Made by a program: the position numbers and the translations under genes
The notes under the pieces: generated by a model
Database searches by the model: none
What the model was told of the DNA's origin: nothing
Seen by the model: the letters and a program-made list of their open reading frames with translations, nothing else
Assembly: GCF_025362475.1 (NCBI RefSeq)
Contig: NZ_JANYGH010000072.1
Location: forward strand, 1 to 64,000
Length of the DNA stretch: 64,000 nucleotides
Direction of reading: 5' to 3'
DNA from: Mucilaginibacter sp.
GTDB lineage: Bacteria; Bacteroidota; Bacteroidia; Sphingobacteriales; Sphingobacteriaceae
Shown here: one piece after another, positions 7,612 to 15,478 of the stretch
Layout: each line of letters opens with the position of its first letter
Numbering within the stretch: position 1 is the stretch's first letter

Positions 7612-9438
7612 TTATTCATGTAAGGCAACAGCCAGCAGGTACCAGGCAGTATGCGGCAGCCACTGCTCGGCCCAGCGCCAGTCATAATCTTTGTGAATCT
7701 GGGCATATGACAGGTTAAAATCGATATCATTCTCATCATTGAGGCCGGATGTTATACCGTTTACTATACCACCTGGCGCATTGGTATACTCAAACGTGCC
7801 GAAGAAACCGTAAGCCGGGTTATTGTGACCCGTGCCTTGCAGCATACTGGCATCAAATGGATTGAGCCCCAATACCCAGTTCAGCTGATCGATGGCGAAC
7901 GTTTCCAGTTGATCATGAAATGGCTTATCGTCCATAAACAAACCGGCAGCTAATCTTGCTGCGGTAGCCATTGATGATAAACGCGCATTTTCGCCCTGCC
8001 ACCATGGCGAGGCATCACTGCCCTGCGGAAAGAAAAATGATGTGCGCCTTTTACCCAAAGTATCCTGCACCAACTGCCTGCTATAACCAAACGGGTTGTT
8101 TACCTCATGCGTCACCTTTAATTCAAACTCAAAAGAGCTTTTAATGGCTTTTTTGATAGCGGCCTGCATGCCGGCATCGGCATAAGGGTAATAATAAATT
8201 AAACTGGTTACCGGCAAACCAGCATCAGACGGGTGGAAGAAAGGGCGATCTGTACTATCTGCGCGCCAATAATTTTTATAATCACCCCAGTTGGATAAAC
8301 GATTTATTAAATTATTAGCACGTTTGGTTGCGGCAATTAAATACTCCGGCTTTTTGCTGGCTTTATATAATTCTGTAGCCGCAGTTAAGGCACAGTAGTC
8401 ATCAAGAATATTTTCTTTACCATCAAAGGTCATGAGCTTATTATTGGCTTGCAGAAATTTAAAGGCATTTTCGGCAGCCTGCAAGTATTGGGCATTGGTA
8501 AAATCGCCGCTTGCTTTAGCAGACGATGCCATGGCAAGTGCGGCTATCGCTATACCACCGCCCGATCGAAAACTGGCCTGGTAGCGATGCCAGTCGCTGT
8601 TTTGCGCGTCATTTTTCAGTGTTTGATCTTTGGTTTGTTTGATGCGGTATGATGCGTCTTCGGCCCGGATCACCCTGTCTTTCGCCAGTTTCCCAGGCCC
8701 AGGGGCCGATACCGATCTATAGAACGAGCCATCCTTTGCCTGCATCCGTACCAGGTAATCTGCACCGTAAATAGCCTCGTCTAAAACCCTGCGGTTGATC
8801 TGCCTAAAATCGGTTACCGTTTTTTTATTAAGCAATTCGTTGGTTTTAAATAAACTATAAACCACCAGCGAGATTTGCTGCGGGTTAAAATACAGGGAAA
8901 ACGACAAATGCGAAAGATGCTTGCCATAATCACCGGTAGCATCGTACCAGCCGCCATGAGCATCAACGGTATCGGTAGTTTTACCTGCCAGCAGCAGGTG
9001 ATGATCGGCCTTATCTATCTCCCCCGCGCTGCGCTGCCCTTTGAAATAATAAACCACATCCGATAGGGTTGCCTGCTCCAAAACATTTTTACCGATTTTG
9101 AAAAGGTACGAACTTATCTTTTTTCCAGGCAAATCTACCTGAATCCTGTAAGTACCATCTGTGTTAAAACCACTGAAATCAATTGTATAAAACTCCCGCC
9201 CTTTCCAGCCATTCACCTTACCACTGTAAACAGGCTTACCGCTAAATACGGTTTTATCAGCTTCATCCAACAATTCAAACGAGTTGATGGAATATTGCTT
9301 ATCAGTTACCACAATTGCTTTTTTTGCCTTCGTATCCTCGTACCCCACCTGGTTGGTAACTACTTTTATGTTTTGCGCCAGGGCAATGCCCGGCAGCGCT
9401 ATCGTTATGAGGAAAGATTGTATTTTTTTATTGATCAT
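7612..9438 (-). CDS. GH9 family glycoside hydrolase (endoglucanase-like)
   Basis: 608 residues with a signal peptide (to ALA-QN). An N-terminal Ig-like CelD_N domain starts at NQVGYEDTKAKKA (29-41). The (alpha/alpha)6 catalytic domain follows: HGGWYDATGDYGKHLSH at 161-177 carries the Asp pair in the spaced DATGD form seen in Bacteroidota members; PWWQGENARLSSMATAA and LNWVLGLNPFDASMLQGTGHNNP are typical GH9 blocks; the C-terminal NDENDIDFN holds the likely acid Glu. GH9 enzymes cut beta-1,4-glucans and related polymers. There is no dockerin or carbohydrate-binding tail. It lies 120 nt after the pectate-lyase-like gene and 15 nt before the redoxin gene, same strand. Confidence 0.9.
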   Translation of the reverse strand: MINKKIQSFLITIALPGIALAQNIKVVTNQVGYEDTKAKKAIVVTDKQYSINSFELLDEADKTVFSGKPVYSGKVNGWKGREFYTIDFSGFNTDGTYRIQVDLPGKKISSYLFKIGKNVLEQATLSDVVYYFKGQRSAGEIDKADHHLLLAGKTTDTVDAHGGWYDATGDYGKHLSHLSFSLYFNPQQISLVVYSLFKTNELLNKKTVTDFRQINRRVLDEAIYGADYLVRMQAKDGSFYRSVSAPGPGKLAKDRVIRAEDASYRIKQTKDQTLKNDAQNSDWHRYQASFRSGGGIAIAALAMASSAKASGDFTNAQYLQAAENAFKFLQANNKLMTFDGKENILDDYCALTAATELYKASKKPEYLIAATKRANNLINRLSNWGDYKNYWRADSTDRPFFHPSDAGLPVTSLIYYYPYADAGMQAAIKKAIKSSFEFELKVTHEVNNPFGYSRQLVQDTLGKRRTSFFFPQGSDASPWWQGENARLSSMATAARLAAGLFMDDKPFHDQLETFAIDQLNWVLGLNPFDASMLQGTGHNNPAYGFFGTFEYTNAPGGIVNGITSGLNDENDIDFNLSYAQIHKDYDWRWAEQWLPHTAWYLLAVALHE

Positions 9439-9509
9439 ATGCTTATTTTAATCATATCTATTTCAAATCTTTTCTATAGAGGGGTGCTTTCAGAAACACA
9501 GCCCTCCCG

Positions 9510-9525
9510 CCCCTCTCGAGAGGGG
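9510..9525. repeat. 16-nt perfect palindrome
   Basis: CCCCTCTCGAGAGGGG between the GH9 gene and the pectate-lyase-like gene. It can fold as a GC-rich hairpin in the transcript running leftward from the pectate-lyase-like gene into GH9, so it may trim or attenuate it. No T-run follows in that direction. It may instead be part of a dispersed intergenic repeat. Confidence 0.5.
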
Positions 9526-9557
9526 AATCGCACTTGCCCGTGCTTTTTTTTGTTACA

Positions 9558-12536
9558 TCACTTTAGTTCTACCGAATATAATGAATTATGGCCGGTGATG
9601 TATAGCGTTTTACCACCCTTACCGCCAAAAGCCAATCCGGTTGGTCGTTCAGGTACTTTTATTATGTTGATCTGTTTGCCAGCGCTATTGTATTCATAAA
9701 TTTCACCATCAGCAATAAACACATTACCAGCCGCGTCTGTGGCAGATGCAAACTCGCCGCGCTCGGCAAAGTATTTCAGATTGCTTAAATAACCTTCTTT
9801 ACTCACGTCCATTTGAACGGTTCGCTTATCATATTCATCAGTAGTGTAAACCGGTTTACCCGGATATGCTGCCGTTAAAGCGCTTGCGCGGGCCAGGTCA
9901 TATACCACCGGGATAATGGTTACCCCATCTGGTGCTACAAAACATTCGGTTGGTTTATTTACTGATACGGCATTAAAATCATGATAGTCCCTCCAGCGGT
10001 ATGCAGGATACAATGCACGATAAACGGTTTTGCCAATCGGCATCGCTTCTTTTTTAAGGGCGCTAATAGTTTCATCCGGATTCTCAGGGTCAATACTATA
10101 AGCCATGCTGGCAAAACCGGAGTTTCCCCATCCGCTGAATGATGTACCGGCGGCGTCAGCTGGATTCTTAAACTCCTCCTGCTTGCCGTTGATCAAATAG
10201 CCTGGTTTGGGCACATATTTAAAAACCACCAATAGCTTATCGTTCTGATCGCAAGCCAGCGAAAGTGGTTCCCATGGATAATCGGCCAATAAACTAATGG
10301 TTTCTGTATTTACATCCCACTTATAAATGCGGCGCATCCGGGCTTCACTAAAATAAATATTGCCCTTGCTATCGGTACATACGCTGTTAGCAAACTCAAA
10401 CCCTTTGGCCAACTGTTTTACATTGCCAATTTCTGTAGTCGATTTCAGCGTTCCGCTAATAAAAAGCCTTGCAAACTCCCATGGCCGCACCTCCATATTG
10501 GTGCCAATATCATATAAGGGGTTGGTAGTGGTATATTTTATCTGGCTGTAATTATGCACGTTCAGTAACTCTACGTTTTTGTTGTTCCAGCTCCTGATGG
10601 CATAAGGATAAGGCTTATTCACCCTGATCACCCTAAACATATACAGGTTGGCAAAAATCATATCGCTGGTTTGCTCCAGCTCCAGAGGCTGACACTCGGT
10701 ACTTTCGCGACTTTCTTCTTCCAATTGCAGAGCGTAAACCTTCCAGTTGGCTACCTTATTAAACCGTACTTCGTTACGTACATGGTGCTCAACAGACAAA
10801 GCATAAATTCTGCCGGGCGTACTGGTATTAGATACATAAACACCGGCAGTAGCATAAGTATTTGCCGACCAAATATTTTTAAATGTGCCTCCTCCTCCAT
10901 CAGTTATCCAAAGGCTCCAATATTGAGTATCCCACATATCACTATCATTTCCGCGGTACAAACCAGGAGCATCTTTTACGCCGGGCTTATTCATCCCACC
11001 ATGGCCGCCTAAAAATTTCACATCGTTGAGGTATGATTTTTCGCCGGCCATCCATTTACACGCCACCGCCCTTGGGTTAATCCTGCCCGTAGAAATACCT
11101 ATACCGGTAATAATATTGGCGCCACCTTTTGAGGTTTCAATCATGGCTACAGGTTTGCCGAAACCACCAAAGGCCGGCGTATTATCCGTAATCAATATTT
11201 GGGTTGCTATTGGGTTTAAACCAATGAGTACCGTATTGGGTTTAAGCTTTAAAGTTTCGGTAATGCGGTATTGCCCTTGCGGCAGGTAAATGGTCGCATA
11301 TTTATCAATAGCATCCTGCAGAGCCCTGGTATCATCGGTAACACCATCACCTTTAGCGCCAAGCGATTGCAGGTTTGCCCAGGTGGCTATTGCGGGAAAA
11401 TCCGGTATATCTGTAATTGCAGGCGGAGGTAATACCTGCAATGGTTCAATTTCATTAGTAGTTTTATATGCTGGATCGGCGTTAAGGTCATCAATCTGCA
11501 AACCGTAGGTAAAGTTTCTTATTTTATAGATAGGCCCCACTCCCTTTGTCTGAGTTCCGCTGCGGCGGTAGCTGGCCAAAACCGGCACATCGCGGCACAC
11601 CACATTGCGCAGGCTGATCTGGTTAAAAGCGTTATCCTCGTTGCTGATAATAATGGCAGGGCCGCTTACCTTATCAAAACTGCAATCCTCCATAAACAGT
11701 TTTTCATGATAGTTTGGGTTAATATTAATCACCGTGGGCACGTTTTTAACATTCATGCGTACGATGGTAAGCCCGGCTTCCTGTGTGCGTATCGCGGCTT
11801 TACGCTGACCCTCAAAATAAGTATCTACCATCATAAATTGCCAGCCGGGCGATGGCTTGGTGGTATAAATGCCATAGTCCCCATTAAAAAAGCGCACATC
11901 TTCCATTTCGTTACCCACATCAAACATGCCCGCCTTGCCATTTCCTGCATCAATATCCACATGGGCAATAAAACTATGCTGGGCATAATGCGTACGCAGG
12001 GCAACGGCAACCGGGTTGCCATCTTCAATTTTCAGGTTGATGTTTGATAGCGCACTATAAAAGGTAGATGCCCCGGCATCGTAAATCTCTTCGCCCGGTT
12101 TGGAAATATTATTCACGAACCAGAACATGTATTTTGCCTTCCCTTTATCTGTAGTATCGGCCTGCTGAAAGCCGGGTGAGTTTTTGGCCAGGATAATCAC
12201 TGGCCGCGTTTTACCGTAACCAATTAACCGTACCGCCCTTGGCACAAAAATGGTTTTACTGATAAGGTATTTCCCTTCGGGGATAAAAAGCACGCCAAAA
12301 TTATTTTTATCCTTTACATAATTAATTGCCTGCTGCAAAGCATTAGATACATCAGTTTTGCCATCCGCTTTAATAGCATACTTATCGGGCGTAAAATAAA
12401 CAGCCTCCTTATCATTCAAACGCTGCTGGTAAAATGACCGGCCTGCACCAAATCCAGGTTGATTGGCAGGCGATTTGCCAAAGCTTGCAGAGCAGGTTAA
12501 AAACAATAATAAAAATAGTAACAGGGTGTTTTTCAC
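9558..12536 (-). CDS. Pectate-lyase-like beta-helix protein with C-terminal propeller
   Basis: 992 residues with a signal peptide (to SFGKS). It has two pectate_lyase_3/GH28-like right-handed beta-helix units: the first starts near 50 (YAIKADGKTDVSNALQQAI, then GVLFIPEGKYLISKTI), the second near 390 (LQSLGAKGDGVTDDTRALQDAI, then IYLPQGQYRITETL). From about 710 a six-bladed NHL/SMP-30-like propeller follows (SVCTDSKGNIYFSEARMRRIY; LACDQNDKLLVVF; TGLAFGGKGGKTLYIT). The beta-helix part suggests action on an acidic or pectic polysaccharide, but catalytic residues cannot be assigned with confidence. It reads leftward toward GH9 and is divergent from the PTS operon. Confidence 0.85.
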   Translation of the reverse strand: MKNTLLLFLLLFLTCSASFGKSPANQPGFGAGRSFYQQRLNDKEAVYFTPDKYAIKADGKTDVSNALQQAINYVKDKNNFGVLFIPEGKYLISKTIFVPRAVRLIGYGKTRPVIILAKNSPGFQQADTTDKGKAKYMFWFVNNISKPGEEIYDAGASTFYSALSNINLKIEDGNPVAVALRTHYAQHSFIAHVDIDAGNGKAGMFDVGNEMEDVRFFNGDYGIYTTKPSPGWQFMMVDTYFEGQRKAAIRTQEAGLTIVRMNVKNVPTVININPNYHEKLFMEDCSFDKVSGPAIIISNEDNAFNQISLRNVVCRDVPVLASYRRSGTQTKGVGPIYKIRNFTYGLQIDDLNADPAYKTTNEIEPLQVLPPPAITDIPDFPAIATWANLQSLGAKGDGVTDDTRALQDAIDKYATIYLPQGQYRITETLKLKPNTVLIGLNPIATQILITDNTPAFGGFGKPVAMIETSKGGANIITGIGISTGRINPRAVACKWMAGEKSYLNDVKFLGGHGGMNKPGVKDAPGLYRGNDSDMWDTQYWSLWITDGGGGTFKNIWSANTYATAGVYVSNTSTPGRIYALSVEHHVRNEVRFNKVANWKVYALQLEEESRESTECQPLELEQTSDMIFANLYMFRVIRVNKPYPYAIRSWNNKNVELLNVHNYSQIKYTTTNPLYDIGTNMEVRPWEFARLFISGTLKSTTEIGNVKQLAKGFEFANSVCTDSKGNIYFSEARMRRIYKWDVNTETISLLADYPWEPLSLACDQNDKLLVVFKYVPKPGYLINGKQEEFKNPADAAGTSFSGWGNSGFASMAYSIDPENPDETISALKKEAMPIGKTVYRALYPAYRWRDYHDFNAVSVNKPTECFVAPDGVTIIPVVYDLARASALTAAYPGKPVYTTDEYDKRTVQMDVSKEGYLSNLKYFAERGEFASATDAAGNVFIADGEIYEYNSAGKQINIIKVPERPTGLAFGGKGGKTLYITGHNSLYSVELK

Positions 12537-12650
12537 GTTGGTAAATATTAGGTTGGTTTAATTGGTATTTAAATTTTAATGATGTTATATCTATTTCTTC
12601 TTCCAAACAAAAATCATCATAAGTATTTTCCATTGCTAATTTGCACAGCC

Positions 12651-12665
12651 CTACATCACCACTAC
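12651..12665 (+). promoter_or_regulatory. CTAC-N7-CTAC direct-repeat motif, site 3
   Basis: CTACATCACCACTAC, 115 nt upstream of the pectate-lyase-like start (minus strand). It is nearly identical to site 4, which lies 173 nt away in inverted orientation. Confidence 0.48.
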
Positions 12666-12823
12666 CCATATAAATATTACAGCCGCCAATTTATATCCGT
12701 TAACAATCCGTTATCAGGTCAAAATTGAAAGCTAAAAAAGTCATTTACTATTTTTACCTGTAGTGCTGTAAATCGTCATTTACTAAGTGATAAATACCTT
12801 TAAATAAGGTTGTTAAATTATAT

Positions 12824-12838
12824 GTAGTGGTAATGTAG
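12824..12838 (-). promoter_or_regulatory. CTAC-N7-CTAC direct-repeat motif, site 4
   Basis: On the plus strand this reads GTAGTGGTAATGTAG; its complement is CTACATTACCACTAC. It is 157 nt upstream of the PTS EIIA start. On the plus strand the TG after the second GTAG extends the direct repeat to GTAGTG-N5-GTAGTG. Confidence 0.48.
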
Positions 12839-12926
12839 TGCACGCAAACTATAAATTAGTTTAACTTTATAGCATACTTGCAACGTATTAGAACCTGAAT
12901 TAAGCGACAGCCAAAGCGCTTACCCA

Positions 12927-12934
12927 TAAGTTTG
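12927..12934 (+). promoter_or_regulatory. Possible -7 box for the PTS operon
   Basis: TAAGTTTG matches the Bacteroidota -7 consensus TAnnTTTG exactly and lies 61 nt before the EIIA start. No TTTG is found 19-21 nt upstream, so the -33 element is missing; an activator at the upstream CTAC motif could compensate. Confidence 0.3.
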
Positions 12935-12995
12935 ATAAAACGGTTTTATTGCTGCCTGGTGTTGGCTTGCAATAAGCCGCTATAACCTTTAAAGT

Positions 12996-13415
12996 ATGAG
13001 AAAATTCCTGATAGCTACACATGGAGCCTTTGCCAATGGGGTAAAATCCTCCCTTGAAATTATCATTGGCGAAACCGAAAACCTATTCCTGATTGGTGCT
13101 TATTTAGACCAGAACGTTTCTGTGGAAGATGAGCTGAAACCTATCCTGGATAGCCTTAGTGATGATGATGAACTGATCATTTTTACTGATCTGCTTGGCG
13201 GAAGCGTAAATAACATTATGCTAAGGGAAGCACTGCGCGAAAATGTACACATCTTATCGGGCTTTAATTTACCGCTGTTAATTGAAGTTATTTTAAGCGA
13301 CAATGATACCCCGGTTGCCGAAGTGATAGAAAGCGCCATTGAGAACGCAAAAGCGCAGCTTGCCTATGTCAATAAACTCATAGAAGAACAACAAAACAAC
13401 CCTGACAATGATTAA
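12996..13415 (+). CDS. PTS mannose-family EIIA component
   Basis: 139 residues, cytoplasmic. It begins with the EIIA-Man fold (KFLIATHGAFANGVKSSLE); His9 in THG is the phosphorylation site that takes the phosphate from HPr. FTDLLGGSVNNIM is the second family block. It is a single EIIA domain, not the EIIAB fusion of E. coli ManX. It is the first gene of the PTS operon and overlaps the EIIB gene by 8 nt, which suggests translational coupling. Other mannose-family members carry amino sugars, sorbose or fructose, so family membership alone does not fix the substrate. Confidence 0.92.
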   Translation: MRKFLIATHGAFANGVKSSLEIIIGETENLFLIGAYLDQNVSVEDELKPILDSLSDDDELIIFTDLLGGSVNNIMLREALRENVHILSGFNLPLLIEVILSDNDTPVAEVIESAIENAKAQLAYVNKLIEEQQNNPDND

Positions 13416-13884
13416 ACTGATACGGATAGACGACAGATTGGTACACGGGCAAGTAGCGTTTACCTGGACGCCTGCCCTTGATGCTGATTGTTTAGTTGTG
13501 GCCAATGATAAGGTGGCAAAAGACGAATTCATGAAAATGACGCTCGGCCTGGCTAAGCCCGCATCGGCAAAGTTGCTGATCAAATCACTGGCTGATGCGG
13601 CTATCTTTTTAAATGATCCCCGCGCCCAAAACCTTAAAATTTTACTCATCGTTAATTCTGTTAGGGATGCGGCTGTTTTGGTTGATGAAATAAGCGAAAT
13701 CAGATCGATAAACTTTGGAGGCATCCGTACGAAGGAAGGCACCCGATCAATTTCAAAAGCTATCGCCCTTACCGACGAAGATATCCTAATTATAAAAGAA
13801 ATGCTGGCTAAGGGACTTGAGCTGGAAGTAAGACAGGTACCTACCGATAAAAAAGTAATGATAGAAACGTTAATAACCCAATAA
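13408..13884 (+). CDS. PTS mannose/fructose/sorbose-family EIIB component
   Basis: 158 residues, cytoplasmic. The N-terminal block IRIDDRLVHGQVAFTW contains the phosphorylated His13 (LVHGQV), which passes phosphate to the incoming sugar. The length equals the usual separate EIIB-Sor/EIIB-Aga subunits. It overlaps EIIA by 8 nt, and one base separates its stop from the GTG start of the fused EIIC-EIID. Assignment is strong; substrate specificity is not visible. Confidence 0.93.
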   Translation: MIKLIRIDDRLVHGQVAFTWTPALDADCLVVANDKVAKDEFMKMTLGLAKPASAKLLIKSLADAAIFLNDPRAQNLKILLIVNSVRDAAVLVDEISEIRSINFGGIRTKEGTRSISKAIALTDEDILIIKEMLAKGLELEVRQVPTDKKVMIETLITQ

Positions 13885-13885
13885 A

Positions 13886-15478
13886 GTGCTAACAACATTC
13901 CTTCTCCTTACCCTGATAGCCGTTTTTGGGCATTTGGAGGATTTTTTGGGAACTACCCTATTGAGCAGGCCTTTAGTATTAGGGCCGCTGGTGGGTTTGG
14001 TTTTGGGAGATGTTAAACAGGGGGTAATGATTGGTGCTACGCTGGAACTAATCTTCATGGGCAATATTAAGGTGGGCGCTGCTATCCCTCCCGATATTAT
14101 TACCGGTGGTGTGCTGGGCACCGCTTTTGCCATTCTATCACACAAAGGCCCCGCCATCGCCCTGGCTTTGGCTGTGCCGATATCCATTTTAGCCGAAATG
14201 GTAATTAGCGGGCTGTTTGTTTTCCGGGCCATATACAATAAAAAATTTGCACAATATGCAGACCATGGAGATTATGAAAGTATTCAACGGCTGCATATTC
14301 TATCCGGCCTGTTAAAACCCCTGCTCATGGGGATCATCGTTTTTGTAGCGCTCGAAACAGGATCAACCGCCATTAAATCATTTTTAAATCTCATACCTGC
14401 ATGGGTACAATCAGGCCTGCAGGTGGCGGGCAATATGCTGCCTGCGTTGGGTTTCGCGCTGCTGATGAACCTGATGTTCAATAAAAAAGTTGCCCCCTAT
14501 TTTTTCCTGGGGTTTACGCTGGCTGCCTTTTTAAAGCTGCCCATAATTGCCATTGGAGGGCTTGGTGTAATTATAGCCCTGATAGTTACCCAGGCCCCGC
14601 CTAAACCGGCAACTGCCGCGGATAATGAATTTGATTTTGACGATCCTCCAACAGAAAGTATCCCGGCACAACCTCAACACAAATTAAGCAAGGGCATATT
14701 GCGTAAGTTATTTTTCCGCTCGCTTACATTAGAGGCCAACTTTAACTTTGAAACATGGCAAAATACAGGCTTTGTATTTGCTATGATACCCGTGCTAAAA
14801 AAACTCTATCAAACCAAGGCCGAAATGTCAAAAGCACTTATAAGACATTTGCAATTATTCAACACAAGTCCCTACGGCTCAACGTTAATCATAGGTATTA
14901 CTGCAGCCATGGAAGAGCAAAATAAGGCAGATAAAGATTTTGACGAGGATTCTATCAGTTCGGTAAAATTAGGCCTCATGGGGCCATTGGCCGGGGTGTT
15001 TGATTCTTTGTTTTGGGGTACATTCAAGGTTATCGCTGCCGGGGTGGGTACTTCGCTGGCAATAAAAGGTAACATATTGGCCCCCCTGCTTTTCCTGTTG
15101 ATATTTAATGTACCTCATTTGCTATTGAGGTATAACCTCACGTTTATAGGATACAATACAGGCACCAAATTTCTGCAGAACCTTGCCAAAAACAATGTGA
15201 TGGACAGGCTTACAGCAGGCGCGGCTATTTTAGGACTAATGGTGGTCGGCGCTATGCCGGCTACACTAATGGTTATCAAAACACCACTGAACATTGGCAG
15301 TTCATCGTCGGCGGTGTCGATTCAAGGTATCCTTGACCAGATATTACCTGCCATGATACCGCTTGCACTTACCTTTCTGGTATATTATTTTGTAAAAAAA
15401 CAGGTTAAAACCACCTGGCTGTTGTTAGGCTTATTGGCGCTGGGTTTTATAGGCAGTATAATCCATTTATTTGTATGA
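13886..15478 (+). CDS. PTS mannose-family EIIC-EIID fusion permease
   Basis: 530 residues from a GTG start one base after the EIIB stop. The first 235 or so residues are an EIIC-Sor domain (LLSRPLVLGPLVGLVLGD, GATLELIFMGNIKVGAAIPP). A hydrophilic linker rich in Pro, Asp and Glu follows (about 238-272). The rest is an EIID domain (TLEANFNFETWQNTGFVFAM; GLMGPLAGVFDSLFWGTF; C-terminal membrane segments). In most bacteria EIIC and EIID are separate proteins, so this is a genuine fusion in one frame. It forms the inner-membrane sugar channel, and its 3' end overlaps EI by 4 nt. Confidence 0.9.
   Translation: MLTTFLLLTLIAVFGHLEDFLGTTLLSRPLVLGPLVGLVLGDVKQGVMIGATLELIFMGNIKVGAAIPPDIITGGVLGTAFAILSHKGPAIALALAVPISILAEMVISGLFVFRAIYNKKFAQYADHGDYESIQRLHILSGLLKPLLMGIIVFVALETGSTAIKSFLNLIPAWVQSGLQVAGNMLPALGFALLMNLMFNKKVAPYFFLGFTLAAFLKLPIIAIGGLGVIIALIVTQAPPKPATAADNEFDFDDPPTESIPAQPQHKLSKGILRKLFFRSLTLEANFNFETWQNTGFVFAMIPVLKKLYQTKAEMSKALIRHLQLFNTSPYGSTLIIGITAAMEEQNKADKDFDEDSISSVKLGLMGPLAGVFDSLFWGTFKVIAAGVGTSLAIKGNILAPLLFLLIFNVPHLLLRYNLTFIGYNTGTKFLQNLAKNNVMDRLTAGAAILGLMVVGAMPATLMVIKTPLNIGSSSSAVSIQGILDQILPAMIPLALTFLVYYFVKKQVKTTWLLLGLLALGFIGSIIHLFV

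Larger units (their letters stand above)
12537..12995. other. Divergent regulatory region, pectate-lyase-like gene and PTS operon
   Basis: 459 nt without a gene. It holds two CTAC-N7-CTAC motifs in opposite orientation (12651-12665 and 12824-12838), a direct repeat GTCATTTACTA at 12740-12750 and 12775-12785 (35 nt apart), and a TAAGTTTG box at 12927-12934. The density of repeated words suggests an operator region serving both directions. Confidence 0.5.

Noticed and set aside
9529..9550. Rho-independent terminator GCAC...GTGC plus T-run on the plus strand
   Set aside because: The stem is only four pairs, and no gene reads rightward into it.
13293..13898. 201-codon open frame on the minus strand over the PTS EIIB gene
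   Set aside because: Low-complexity Ser/Ile-rich product, no family pattern, and it lies opposite a certain gene.
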